This document shows, in pieces, positions 33,139-45,000 of a DNA stretch of 64,000 bases. Below the pieces are notes generated by a model. The model was given only the letters and a program-made list of their open reading frames with translations. It was not told where the DNA came from and did not search any database. This DNA comes from Isoetes taiwanensis (lineage: Eukaryota > Streptophyta > Lycopodiopsida > Isoetales > Isoetaceae), in assembly GCA_021234155.1 (NCBI GenBank), contig JAJEKV010000252.1:62001-126000 (forward strand), read 5' to 3'. Both the position numbers and the translations under genes were made by a program. Position 1 is the first letter of the stretch. Every line of letters begins with the position of its first letter.

Positions 33139-35256
33139 ACTTAATCATGTCACTTTTAAACTACTCCTGTGTTGCACGAATTTACCAACTGTGAAAGCCT
33201 TTGTAAAAATATCAGCAACCTGTTTTTCTGTCTTAATGTAACTCATTTAAATATACTTTTTCTCAGCCAAATCCCTGATAAAATGAATGTTGAGTTCAAT
33301 ATGTTTTGTCCTCTCATGATCAACAGGATTTTTGCAACTTTGGTTGTCTGTCCATATTTTTATAGCATCTGCCTGTGCACAATCTAATTCTTCTAAAAGT
33401 CTTCTGAGCCAAGTTATTTCTTTTGCAACCAAGATGAGGCAGCATATTCTGCTTCTGCAATTGACATTGCTATGGCACTTTGCCTTTTGCTTTTCCAATT
33501 TATTGCTCCACCCCCTAGATAAATTATATATCCTGATGTTGATTTTCTGGAACTGAGATCTTCTCCCCAATCAGCATCACTAAATGCTAAAAGTTCCAGA
33601 TTTTCTGAGTCATATGTTATGCCAAAGTCTTGAGTATTTTTCAAATATCTAAGTACTCTTTTTCCTGCTTGCCAATGCTCTTTGCTTGGATTGTGAGATC
33701 TTCTGCAGAGGATATTCACAATGTAGGATATGTCAGGTCTAGTGTTGTTGGACAAATAAAGCAAACATCCAATTAAGGCTCTATATGGCACCTTTTCCAT
33801 ATCTTTTATCTCTTCCTCTGATAATTCTTTTTCTTCAGTCAACCTGTGACCTGGAGTTATTGGAGTTGAAATTGCATTTGCATCCTCTAAGTTAAATCTT
33901 TTCAGCATATTCTGAACATGCTTGCTTTGTTTTAGCTTCAATATTTTCCTTTCCCTATCTCGATATACTTCTATGCCAAGAAATTGTTTCAACTCTCCTA
34001 AATCTGTCATTTGAAATCTGGCTTTAATTATTTCCTTGCAGTGAGCTAAACAATGAGAATCATTTGCAATCATTATGCAATCATCAACATAAAGAGCAAT
34101 CATGCAATAATCTTCTCTATTTCTGAATCTATAAATATTTCCATCATTTTTTCAACTTCTCAAAATCATGTTCTCTTAAGTATTGGTCTATGCAAAAATA
34201 CCATTCCCTTGGAGCTTGTTTTAGGCCATAAACAGCCTTGTTTAACTTCCACACCATGCCATTCTTTTGAACAAATCTAGGAGCTTGTCTCATGTAAACA
34301 TCTCCATCAATTTTTGCATTAAAAAATGCTGTCTTTACATCCATGTGGTGGAGTTTTAAATTTCTGGCATTTGCCAAGCTAAGCAACAATCTAATGCTAG
34401 TAAGTTTCACAATAGGAGAATATGTCTCGTCATAATCTCTGCCCCTTTTTTGAGTATATCCCTGAGCTACCAACCTTGCTTTATATTTTTTTCGTTCCAT
34501 CTGCACAATCTTCGATTCTAAAATCCATTTGCTGCCTTCTTCTCCTTTGGTTCAGCTACAAGATCATATGTGTGTGTACACTTAAATGATTCTAATTCCT
34601 CCTGCATGGCTTTTAGCCAATTGTCCTTGTCTATTGAGTTCAAAGCCTCTTCTACAGTAGAGGGCACAATTTCATCATCCATAATGGCTAGAATTTGGTC
34701 TATATCCTGCTGTTCATATTCCTGTCCCTGTCTTTCTAGTCTCAAACTTCTTCCCCTTTCTGTTCTACCATAACTGTCATTATTAATGTTTGCTTCCTCA
34801 AGCCGTCTCTCCACTTGTGTTTTTCTCTTCTTTTGAATCAAGACTGGTTCTGGTTTTATATTATGATTTCTTGTTACTTGTTCCTCATCATAACCTGAAG
34901 TTTCAGTTTCTCCTTTATCAGAATCCATGTCTGAGTCATCATCTGAACATATGTCTGAACCAGAGCTTTGTATTTTATCTATTCCTTGTTCTACATTTTG
35001 AATGCTTTTGCTGTCAGCAGATTTGGTATGTCTGTCCTTATACAAGGTGTTCTCATCAAAGCAAACACCTCTGCTTACAACTATTTCCTTATTCTTGGGC
35101 ATAAAAATTCTATACCCTTTTGCTTTCTCATCATATCCAACTAGATAGCCAATTTCCCCTTTGCTATCTATTTTTTTTCTTAGTTCTATAGGTATGTGAA
35201 AGTATACCAAACAACCATAGCACTTATGGGTGTTTTTTTGCTGGTGGTGTACAAAA
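33139..35256 (-). pseudogene. Copia integrase C-terminus, reverse transcriptase and RNase H
   Basis: Reading from 35256 down: KCYGCLVYFHIP..GYLVGYDEKAKGYRIF is the integrase C-terminal core. An acidic linker leads to DNWLKAMQEELESF, the start of RT. RT continues [40 protein letters not shown] and [14 protein letters not shown]. The catalytic strand is ALYVDDCIMIA (YVDD, about 34085). RNase H residues are SDADWGED and AEAEYAA, then DNQSCKNPVDHERTKHI and QVADIFTKAF, ending near 33139. Breaks: a stop or shift near 34510, another at 34103-34144, an overlap shift near 33414-33570, and an in-frame TAA after KKYI at 33247. The copia family assignment is secure. The protein cannot be made intact. Confidence 0.92.
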
Positions 35257-35472
35257 AAAACGAAATTCAAGCACTAAACCAGCACCTTCATAGATAACAT
35301 GTGTGATCGGAGCTTCACATTACTAATAACTAAAGAACATCCTAATATTTTTTGAAGGGCAATGAAGGGCAAATGAAGGGCAATGAAGGGTAGCTTGAAG
35401 GGCAATCAGCACTCGTTAAGCACCCTATGTCCTGGACTGCTTTATTGTACACCACCAATAAAAAAAGACCCT
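35229..35472. repeat. Short insertion or rearrangement with inverted GGTGGTGTAC ends within copia integrase
   Basis: TTTTTTTGCTGGTGGTGTAC (35229-35249) and its inverse GTACACCACCAATAAAAAAA (35449-35468) bracket 200 bases that do not encode integrase. Inside, GAAGGGCAATGAAGGGCAA words repeat about five times (35356-35404). Confidence 0.65.
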
Positions 35473-36448
35473 TATACATATCATAGTTTATATCCCCTTT
35501 AGAATTTGACCAGATAAAGTTAGGAACATTACCTTTTAGACTTGATGTAGGCAAGTTGTTTTGGATTTGAACTGTTGTCTTCAAGGCCTCTTCCCAGAGG
35601 TAATTAGGCAGTCCACAATTTTTAATCATGGATCTCACAGCATCCATTAATGTTCTATTTTTCCTTTCTGCAACCTCATTCTGTTGCTGACTATATCTAC
35701 AAGTAAGTTGCCTTTTTATGCCATTAGAAATGCAGAAATGTTTAAACTTGTTTGATAAATACTCCCCTCCTTTGTCAGATCGAATGCATTTTAATTTAGC
35801 TCCAGTTTCCCTTTCTGTTTCATAGACATATTGTTTGAAAGCATTTAAAGCTTGAGATTTTCGAGCTTAGAGGACTACAAAGGTCAGTATGAACTAGCTC
35901 TAAAATACTAGTAGCCCTGTGCTTTGATTTTGGAAAAGGCAATCTATTTATCTTGCCAAGCATACAACCTTCACATAAAAATCTTTCAGATTTGAGCTCT
36001 TTGCATTTAATCCATCCCTTTTTAGCTATGTATTTCAAATTGTTGCAATGTGTATGTGCCAATCTATTATGCCATAGTGCAAATTCTGATTCTGTTACAG
36101 AATTTATGCTGTCAACAACCACATCATTCAATTGAAAGAGATTTCCAATCCTTTTGGCAAGAAACTTAATTTCATTTCCAACTGAAACCTTACAAGCATC
36201 AGAGTCAAAGGTGACTCTATTACCTAAATCAACAAGTTGACTCACTGAAATGAGATTTTTGACAAGAGTTGGTACACAAAGTACATTCTCAATGTCAATT
36301 ACATTTCCATTTAAATCAAACAACTACAGCAACCCTTTGCCTTCAATCACTTGTAAAGCTCCATTTCCAACTTGAACACTTCTTGAGTGAGTTGATCCAA
36401 CATTTTTGAGTAGATCAGTAGTGTGAACTACTGATCTTTCAGCTCCAC
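35457..36448 (-). pseudogene. Copia protease C-part and integrase
   Basis: From 36448 down, SGAERSVVHTTDLL continues the protease active site whose start (VVDS) lies across the LINE at 38840. The frame runs through an in-frame TAG near 36327 to LFDLNGNVIDIENVLCVP. The GAG-pre-integrase zinc site is LWHNRLAHTHCNNL..LCEGCMLGK. Integrase Asp residues are HTDLCSPL (about 35880) and IRSDKGGEY (about 35785), and the Glu is in QQQNEVAERKNRT (about 35680). The frame shifts near 35840. It stops at the inverted-repeat segment at 35450. Confidence 0.9.
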
Positions 36449-36650
36449 TACGACCGTGCAGGGACCTATGCCCAGCTGCTTGAGCATGATTTGGCAGGAC
36501 TGCTGCAACTCCCCACACTTCAAGAACAACCGCCGGTGACTCACCGCTGGCGCTGGACTACGACCATCATGGGGACCTATGCCCACCGCTTGAGCATGAT
36601 CTGGCGGATGGCCAGAACTCCCCACACTTCAAGAACAATGCGCCGGTGAC
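36433..36650 (+). repeat. 110-bp tandem duplication at the LINE 5' side
   Basis: CTACGACCGTGCAGGGACCT..GGTGACTCACCGC is repeated as CTACGACCATCATGGGGACC..GGTGACTCACCGC. Confidence 0.75.
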
Positions 36651-36977
36651 TCACCGCCTTCGACGGCGAGTAGAAAGATGCTTTGGGAGAGGCCGCTCAC
36701 GGCGAACCTCAGGCACTACCACCTTCCCCCGCAACAGATGGTTTGATGATGAGTGTCGGGAGCTCAAACGCACACTCCGGCAAGTCACTGATCCCATCTT
36801 CCGCCCACAGGCCGTCAGTCAATACCGCTCCTTTCTCAAGAACAAGAAGGCCAGATACCTCGCAGAGCATCAGCAACAGATGTTTGGTCTCCTGGACTGG
36901 CACCCCAGGACATTCTGAAGAAGGGTCTTGAGCAAGCCTGCACACAGGGAACATCACTTCGGAGCAATGGGTACAGT

Positions 36978-37871
36978 CAATGCTTGAATTTGATGGTTCG
37001 CCCTTAATTTTTCAGGGAAGGGCAAAATAATTTTACACCTTTCGCGTGACAAGAAGTTCCTAATTTCAAGCCTTCCTAATTTCAAGCCTTTCAAATACAA
37101 TTAAAAAATGTAAGATGACAGAAACCAATTTTTTTTCTCAAAAACATAGATAGATACATAGAACAAAGCATATTTCCATTATAGTTCATGAAATACATAA
37201 TGAAGTTCTTACATAGATACTACTGAAACAAAATAGTAGTTTAAATAAAATCAATCACAAAAACTTATTCAAGTGGCATTCCTCTCCTTTCTTCGCTTCA
37301 TACCAGCCTTGTAACATGCTTGCCAATTTATGCTTTCAAATGGTTCATTCCACAATGATATACGCATTGTGGTGCAAACATCTAGCCATGTCTAATTTTG
37401 AAGCAAATTTGGCAAGCAATTTTTCCAACTATTCCTTTGTCTCGTCATCCCTTGCAACATATCCACAACATATGCAGACGGATTGAAGAATTTCATGGTA
37501 TTTGGCTGGTTGTTTGGTACTTGTAATGCAAATGCAATGCTTAGAATGAAATAAAAGGATTTCTAATGTCAATGGTTCGTTGGTATCTATAATGTATATT
37601 TTAAGTCCGGTTATAAAATGGGATGTATAGAGATATTATAATCAATAATAATATAAATGTTTAAAACTTATAAAGATATATAGCAAGAAAAATGACGGCA
37701 TTTCTCTGTTCCTAGCCTTTCAAATGACGAGTATGTCTTGTAGTTGCCCTTCTCTATGACGGGCAATTGCCCAAGTGCTACCCTTCGTTTGCCATACAAT
37801 ATTTTTTTTCACATGTTTTGACGGGCAAAAATCCAAAAAACGGGCATGAAAGCCGTCAAATTCGAGCCCTG
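36978..37871. mobile_element. hAT-type MITE, 894 bp, with 8-bp TSD
   Basis: The ends are CAATGCTTGAATTTGATGG and, on the other strand, CAGGGCTCGAATTTGACGG. GGTACAGT is duplicated at 36970-36977 and 37872-37879. An 8-bp TSD and CA..TG ends with CAGGGCTCGAA fit hAT elements. The interior is AT-rich with no transposase. Joining the flanks restores LINE sequence. Confidence 0.9.
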
Positions 37872-37879
37872 GGTACAGT

Positions 37880-38735
37880 ACTTGCAACAGTTGTACGACC
37901 CGCTCAGGGGCCGGGCACCAGTCCCTCCACAGATAGGCATGGCTCTGGTTATCACAGAGGGGGATGTCATCATGGGCCTACACGGGCTGCATTGGAATGC
38001 CATATTGTTTACTTCCAAAAGGTGGTCACTATGGCTGATACACGCTTGCCCCACCTTGCTTTGGCCACGGCGATGGGTCCCCAACGCCTGAAATCCTGCT
38101 GGAAAGACAAGCAAGCTCAGTGGTTCTCACGATGGGGTGTGCAGGCAAACAGATGCCTCCAGGTCAGGACAAAGAAGGATCGCGAGGCACTTAAACTATA
38201 CCTTGATGCTACTTTCCTTCGCAAGCTCTGGGATGCAGAGGCTCTGGCGCATGTTAAGTTGGCACACTATCAGCAGCAAGTTAATCCTAGGCTCACAAGA
38301 GGCCCACACCAGTACTTGTACACCCAGCTACCCATGAAGAAGCGCAGACTTATAGCTTCCATTCAAGACGGGGCACATCGCCTCGCATTGAAACAGGGCG
38401 TTGGGCTCGAGAAGCATGAGAGCAAAAGGCTTTGCGATGTTGCCACCGGTATGCGATTGAGGATGAATGTCATGCCCTCCGGATCGCCCAAAGATTTGCC
38501 CATATCCGAGGCGATATGTTCGATTACTAGTGCCGGCATTTTGTTGCATCGCTTATTGAATACTGCTGGCCATTGGGTTTGTTGGGGTCGTACCTCCGAG
38601 GAGGTTATGGATGCACGGACTGCGTTTGTGTCCCACGGGACGGTATTGAACCGTCCTATGCAATTGTATAGTGTGCCAAAGATGCTTATTATCGCTAAGG
38701 TTTTTCCCTCTAAACCCTTCGGGCGGGGTTTTTAA
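37880..38735 (+). pseudogene. LINE ORF2 C-terminal region
   Basis: This is the part after the MITE. It reads WKDKQAQWFSRWGVQANRCL, then FLRKLWDAEALAHVKLAHYQQ and LYTQLPMKKRRLIASIQDGAHRLAL. In L1-type elements this is followed by a CCHC zinc finger (C-x-x-C...H...C); here only LC..VATGMRLRMNVMP remains, so the finger is decayed. The frame runs on to 38735 through non-conserved sequence. It is a remnant. Confidence 0.65.
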
Positions 38736-38838
38736 TCCTCGTCGATAATATGCTTGCTGCTCTCTTTTTGTCTGGGTCCCATAGGCCAATTGGTCTCCGT
38801 GGACGCTAAAAACCTATTCTATTCTATTCTATTCTACT

Positions 38839-39445
38839 ATCAACTACAAGAGCATGGGATTTATTAGTTTTTGATTTATCAATGAAAGCACAAATTTTAG
38901 ATACCTCATCTTCCTCCTCTATTTCTTGCTTCTCATTTACTTGTTCTCTGGCCAAGTATGTTCCTATAGGTCTGCCACCTTGACCCCTAGATGTTCTTCC
39001 TCCTCTGCTAGATCCTCCTCTCCCTTTCTCCCTTGAAAATTCCTTAGGTGTTGGACACTTTGCTGCGAAATGCCCCCTTCCTCCACAAGTATAACAATTA
39101 AATTCTTTGTTCAATTTAGGGCAGTTGTTTTTAAAATGTCCTTGCTCATGACAATAAAAACATGTCCCCTTTTCATTCCTGCTCTTGCCCTTTCTTCTTG
39201 CATAAAGTATTTCAGTGGATTCTTCCTCATCTTCCCTCATTACTCTTTTTTGTTCAATTTCTGTTCTTAGGATTCCTTCAACATCCTCTCGAGTTTTAGC
39301 TATATTCCTTATTAATAATGAAAGATTCTCATTTTCTGAAACTGCTCTGGCTATGGCAAGCATCTGATATCTCTCAGTTAGATTCACACCTGCTCCACTT
39401 AAATCTGCCACAATGTTGTCAAATTTGTTAAAAAATTCTGAAACA
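38839..39445 (-). pseudogene. Copia gag C-terminal part with two CCHC knuckles
   Basis: From 39445 down: VSEFFNKFDNIVADLSGAGV, then a helical region (YQMLAIARAVSENENLSLLI), then knuckles CFYCHEQGHFKNNC and CYTCGGRGHFAAKC (both CX2CX4HX4C), a Gly/Arg-rich patch (GRGGSSRGGRTSRGQGG) and SHALVVDS, the start of the protease site. The LINE cuts it there. Gag binds element RNA and forms particles. The N-terminal half is missing upstream of 39445. Confidence 0.9.
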
Positions 39446-41889
39446 TGTGATCAGAAATCCGAATATGGAGAGTAAAGTTATTTTGGGAAGTTTGGTCAAC
39501 AAAAAGAATGCTTGGGATCTTGTAGGGAAATGAGACATAAAAAAAAAAAAAAAATCAAATCTGGGTTTTCTTTTGCCTTCAACCATAACTGCTCCATGAA
39601 CCCAAATGAAGGTAAACAAAGGATCTGATCCCGCTTAACCTATTTCTTGCTATGTTCCTTCTTCCATATTCAACCCCTTATATAAAACCAAACCATAGAA
39701 ACCCGATCCCCGTGAACACTCCTCAAAAATGCCATCCAAATCTTTCTCCATCGTGTTCCATACGTTTAAATCTAAATGGGCCATGATTTAGTGCAGGTAT
39801 GTAGGGGTAACCTTGAGTAGTAGTTCGGCACAAGGAGGTAATTGGGGTTGGGGGTGGTCCCCTTAAAACCACAAATTATTAACTAAACTAACGTAATGTG
39901 CTACTTATTGCAGGCCAATGAAGGAGGAGCATAAGGGGGGGAGAACATGACAAGAAGAATAGGAGTTACAAATTTTGTCTTTACTTCTAAGTATCTATAT
40001 CTATATACTAGTCCCTTATTATTTAAGGACTGTATGAGATGATTGTGTATTGCATCAATAAACCTTTGTTAAATTTAAATGCATTGAGATTATACATAAG
40101 ATGTAAATTCCCTGTGCATTAACCTTTGTTTAAGCTTTCAATAAATAGTTGCATTGCTTTGATAAAATTGTAAACACAAGTGAATAAGATATGAGCTTCT
40201 TGTTGTGCACTCCATCCCTATGCCGCAACATTTGTCTACTAAAAATCCAAGGAAGGCAAATATGCATTAACTTAGATACTCTTTTGCCTGATTGTGAAGG
40301 ACTCTTCTAGAATCTCGATTGAGATATTTATATATGCATATGAAAGAATTGAACCCGATGCCTCTTATGCAAAATTGTCACACTACCACAAGCTTCTACA
40401 ATGAAAAAAGAATGGGGTTCAAGTCTGGAAATTGGGTCATGAGAGGTAATAGAAGCATGTTGATATTCTTTCTACATCTTTTTCTCTCTTGATTTTTAGA
40501 AATTTAAGAAAGTACATTTAAAATAAAATTGGAACCTCAAACAACTATCAATGTTCCAAATTTTGCCCTTGCACTTATATCTGCCTTCCACAATAGCACA
40601 AATTCAAATCTTGGCAACCTATAAAAGCTTGTGGGTGATAAATAAGCAAGTCTTTCAAACCCTTAAAACCGATTAATTAAACATCATTTTTCACTTGTTT
40701 GCTGTTGTTTGGGACTAAAATTTCACGCTTTTGCTTTCTATAATAGGATTAAAATACCATACCCCATTTTACATAAATAATTTACACAATGTTGTGACTA
40801 TTTTTGGCTCATAGCTCTATCAATATCAAATTTGGTAGAGGATGCAATTTAGCACTTTACAAATTGCCTTTGGCATGTACTTACATGGGTATGCCTTAAA
40901 TCTAGAAACACCCTTATCCATGCATAGATGGTTGAGATGTTTAATTGAAATTCACAACTGAAGAAGCACAGATTGGAATGCTAAGTTATCACTGCAAAAT
41001 ACTCAACAATTGGAAAGACTATGAATGAGCTACAATTCTTTCATTCATTAAATAACTTGAGGTTCAATCGATCCAGACCTGCCTAAATCAATCAGTTCTA
41101 CATAGTAACAAAACTTGTGTCAACATTGTAATTAACTCGCCTACAATGAATGTAACGAACCTAATGACCTTGGGGGCATGGTTTTAGCAAACTTAGCTTT
41201 ATCGTAACCTGTGCTGAATGGATTGCCAGGTGGGGATTTGGTCACCTGGGCAAACGTTATATAAGCGGAAGGAGAGGCTGGCCGGATTGCAGAACATGGA
41301 GGCGAGAACAGAAGAGAAACAGAAGCTGGATACAAAGGAGGCGCAGACCGATTTGAAGCAGAGGCATATCTGAAAAACTAAGGTGGGGATTATGCTTAAT
41401 TGTGGGGCTTTGATGCATGATGTATGGCTTTTAAGGAAGCAAGAAAAAGGAGTAGAAGCTAGGTTGGAACTCTGAATTCCTCTTTGTAAATTCGTTGCTC
41501 ATGCTGACAAACATATATGTACTCTGAAACTCTGCCCAGAATCCGCCTTGGTGATGAATTCTGGCCTGCTCCACCTCCATCTCGGCTAGCTCTGATCTTG
41601 TTTGCCAATTGGTAGTATCCCTGCGCAAAAGAAAGCCTCTGATATTGGTATCCCAGCATTGTCGTTGAATACTTGTTTGTAATCTATTAACTTCACCTAA
41701 ACCCTTGTAGGCCAGCTGTTTAGAATTCAATGTTGTTATTGTAGAGATCTAGGTTTGAATCCAGACTAGAACAAATATTGTGCACAAACATTCTTTTTCG
41801 AACATTGATGACGTATCGTCCCTTTATATACATAGCTTTGCAATTGGATTGCCATCAATTGGGCCGTGACCTTTTGCTTTGTTCCTCAA
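39446..41889. other. AT-rich DNA without a supported gene
   Basis: A run of A at 39538-39552 and long AT-rich stretches. The minus-strand frame at 41431-41730 has protein-like composition (ELAEMEVEQARIHHQGGFWA) but no recognised family. Copia LTRs were sought here and not found. Confidence 0.35.
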
Positions 41890-42000
41890 GTGGGGGTCAA
41901 TCCTTCTTGCAAGCCTGTTATGGCAAATAAACAGGCAAGCCCGGGAGGGCGAGCCTGTTTATTTGCCATAACAAGCAAGCAAGGGGGACTAACCCCCTTA
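41890..42000. repeat. Foldback hairpin ahead of the satellite array
   Basis: TTATGGCAAATAAACAGGC (about 41918-41936) and its exact inverse GCCTGTTTATTTGCCATAA (about 41953-41971) surround CCCGGGAGGGC. Weaker pairing extends outward to GGGGGTCAATCC / GGACTAACCCCC. Confidence 0.85.
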
Positions 42001-45000
42001 ACTGTCAGGCAAGCTGCCTCACACGAAGCAACACACACAGCTGCATTATCAGCTCTCCAGATCGTTTATAGCAGGCTCGACATCGCCCATACCTAGGTTA
42101 TTAGCTCCCCATCGTTTATTGCCGGCTCGGCATCGCCCATACATAGGTTATCAGTTTCCAGCATGGATTATCAGCATCTAAGACTAAATATTGGGCTCAG
42201 AGATGCATCCGGGGCTCCTGTGCTCCGCTATCTTTGTTATGCTCTATCCGCGAGCTTGAATCAACTACAGAGATTTCTTTGACTAGAAATCTTTTGTCGG
42301 TTAAGGGGTATCACGGTCGGTATCCCCATATCTATTTATCTATCTAACATATATATGTTCTTATGTTTGTCCCACTCAATCCGGACCGTTGATCAGAGAT
42401 CCTCATGCCCACGTGGTGTGGGACGTATCATACGCCCGAGATGGCTTGGGAGTTTGTATATAGATTATATGTAAGCAATCCCTACGGTCCGTGATGATTT
42501 GATCCCGATCGTTGGTCCGAGATCGCGGGGTCGATTGTTCTTGATCCCGATCGTTGATCCGGGATCTTACTTTACTTCGTGGCTTAGCACAAAAGTTCCA
42601 AATTGTTCTAATAAGTTCTAGAATGTTCTAGAATGTAGGGGAATTAATGGGAATTACGTGGCAACACACAATACCTGCATTATCGCCTCTCCGGATCGTT
42701 TATAGCGGTGCTCGACATCGCCCATACCTAGGTTATTAGCTCCCCATCGTTTATTGCCGGCATCGCCCATACATAGGTTATCGGGTTTCAAAGATGGATT
42801 ATCGGCATCTAAGACTAAATATTGGGCCTGGGAGATGCATCCGGGCTCCTGTGCTCGCGCCGCACTTTGTTATGCTCTATCACAGAGCTTGAATCAACAG
42901 CAGAGATTTCTTTGACTAGAAAGCCTGTCAGTTAAGGGGATATCACGGTCCGGTATCCCCATATCTATCTATCTATCTAACATATATATGTTCTTATGTT
43001 TGTCCCACTCAATCCGACCGTTGATCCGAGATCCTACGGCCCACGTGGCTGTGGGACGTATCATACGGCCCAGATGGCTTGGAAGTTTGTATATAGATTA
43101 TATGTAAGCAATCCTACGGTCCAGGTTGATTTGATCCTGATCGTTGGTCCGAGATCCTGCGGTCCTGATTGTTCTTGATCCTGATCGTTGATCCAGGATC
43201 TTACGGCCACGCGGGCTTAGCACAAAAGTTCCAAATTGTTCTAATAAGTTCTAGAATGTTCTAGAATGTAGGGGAATTAATGGGAATTACGTGGCAACAC
43301 ACACAGCTGCATTATCAGCTCTCCAGACCATTTATAGCAGGCTCGACATCGCCCATACCTAGGTTATTAGCTCCCCATCGTTTATTGCCGGCTCGACATC
43401 GCCCATACATAGGTTATCAGTTTCCAGCATGGATTATCAGCATCTAAGACTAAATATTGGGCTCATAGATGCATCCGGGGCTCCCAGGCTCACGCTGCTG
43501 CCTGTTATGCTCTATCACAGAGCTTGAATCAACGGCAGGGATTTCTTTGACTAGAAAGCCTGTCAGTTAAGGGGATATCACGGTCCGGTATCCCCATATC
43601 TATCTATCTATCTAACATATATATGTTCTTATGTTTGTCCCACTCAATTCGACCGTTGATCCGAGATCCTACGGCCCACGTGGCTGTGGGACGTATCATA
43701 TGGCCCAGATGGCTTGGGAGTTTGTATATAGATTATATGTAAGCAATCCTACGGTCCAGGATGATTTGATCCTGATCGTTGGTCCGAGATCCTGCGGTCC
43801 TGATTGTTCTTGATCCTGATCGTTGATCCAGGATCTTACGGCTTACGTGGCTTAGCACAAAAGTTCCAAATTGTTCTAATAAGTTCTAGAATGTTCTAGA
43901 ATGTAGGGGAATTAATGGGAATTACGTGGCAACACACACAGCTGCATTATCAGCTCTCCAGATCGTTTATAGCAGGCTCGACATCGCCCATACCTAGGTT
44001 ATTAGCTCCCCATCGTTTATTGCCGCTTCCGGCAGACGCCCATACATAGGTTATCGGGTTCAAAGATGGATTATCAGCATCTAAGACTAAATATTGGCCT
44101 CGAGAGATGCATCCGGCTCCTGTGCTCACGCCGCCTTTGTTATGCTCTATCACGAGCTTGAATCAACGCAGGGATTTCTTTGACTAGAAAGAAAGCCCGG
44201 CTTAAGGGATATCACGGTCCGGATCCCCATATCTATCTATCTATCTAACATATATATGTTCTTATGTTTGTCCCACTCAATCCGACCGTTGATCCGAGAT
44301 CCTACTACCACGTGGTCGTGGGACGTATCATACGGCCCAGATGGCTTGGGAGTTTGTATATAGATTATATGTAAGCAATCCTACGGTCCAGGATGATTTG
44401 ATCTTGATCGTTGGTCCGAGATCCTGCGGTCCTGATTGTTCTTGATCCTGATCGTTGATCCAGGATCTTACGGCTTACGTGGCTTAGCACAAAAGTTCCA
44501 AATTGTTCTAATAAGTTCTAGAATGTTCTAGAATGTAGGGGAATTAATGGGAATTACGTGGTAAACACACGGTGCATTATCGGCTCTCGGATCGTTTATA
44601 GCAGGCTTGACATCGCCCCATACCTAGGTTATTAGCTCCCCATCGTTTATTGCCGCCGCGCATCGCCCATACATAGGTTATCGGGCCAAAGCATGGATTA
44701 TCAGCATCTAAGACTAAATATTGGCCTCAGAGATGCATCCGGGGCTCCCAGGCTCACGCTGCTGCCTGTTATGCTCTATCACAGAGCTTGAATCAACGGC
44801 AGGGATTTCTTTGACTAGAAAGCCTGTCAGTTAAGGGGATATCACGGTCCGGTATCCCCATATCTATCTATCTATCTAACATATATATGTTCTTATGTTT
44901 GTCCCACTCAATCCGACCGTTGATCCGAGATCCTACTACCACGGGCGTGGTGGGGCGTATCATCTGACCAGATGGCTTGGGAGTTTGTATATAGATTATA

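Larger units (their letters stand above)
36449..38838 (+). mobile_element. 5'-truncated LINE inserted in the copia protease, TATTC tail
   Basis: The plus-strand sequence encodes FPRNRWFDDECRELKRTLR..SQYRSFLKNKKARYLAEHQQ (36720-36890), the linker between endonuclease and RT of L1-type elements. From 38150 to 38500 it encodes the C-terminal part (LYTQLPMKKRRLIASIQDGA..GLEKHESKRLC). The RT core is missing. The 3' end is CTATT repeats (about 38813-38836). Copia sequence continues on both sides: GTAGTTGATAGT | GGAGCTGAAAGATC on the minus strand. A 110-bp duplication occupies 36433-36650. A hAT MITE sits at 36978-37871. Confidence 0.8.
33130..39445 (-). mobile_element. Ty1/copia retrotransposon, minus strand, LTRs not found, nested insertions
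   Basis: Gag with two zinc knuckles (39.44-38.84 kb), protease, integrase, RT and RNase H (to 33.14 kb) follow in the copia order PR-IN-RT-RH on the minus strand. A LINE (36449-38838) splits the protease and carries a hAT MITE. A 200-bp inverted-repeat-flanked segment (35229-35472) interrupts the integrase. The start of gag is lost upstream of 39445. Neither flank shows an LTR, PBS or PPT, so it is truncated at both ends. Frame breaks and an in-frame TAA near the RNase H end show it is dead. Plus-strand frames over this region are shadows. Confidence 0.9.

Noticed and set aside
33332-35104. Plus-strand frames over the copia region
   Set aside because: They are antisense shadows of the RT, RNase H and integrase frames.
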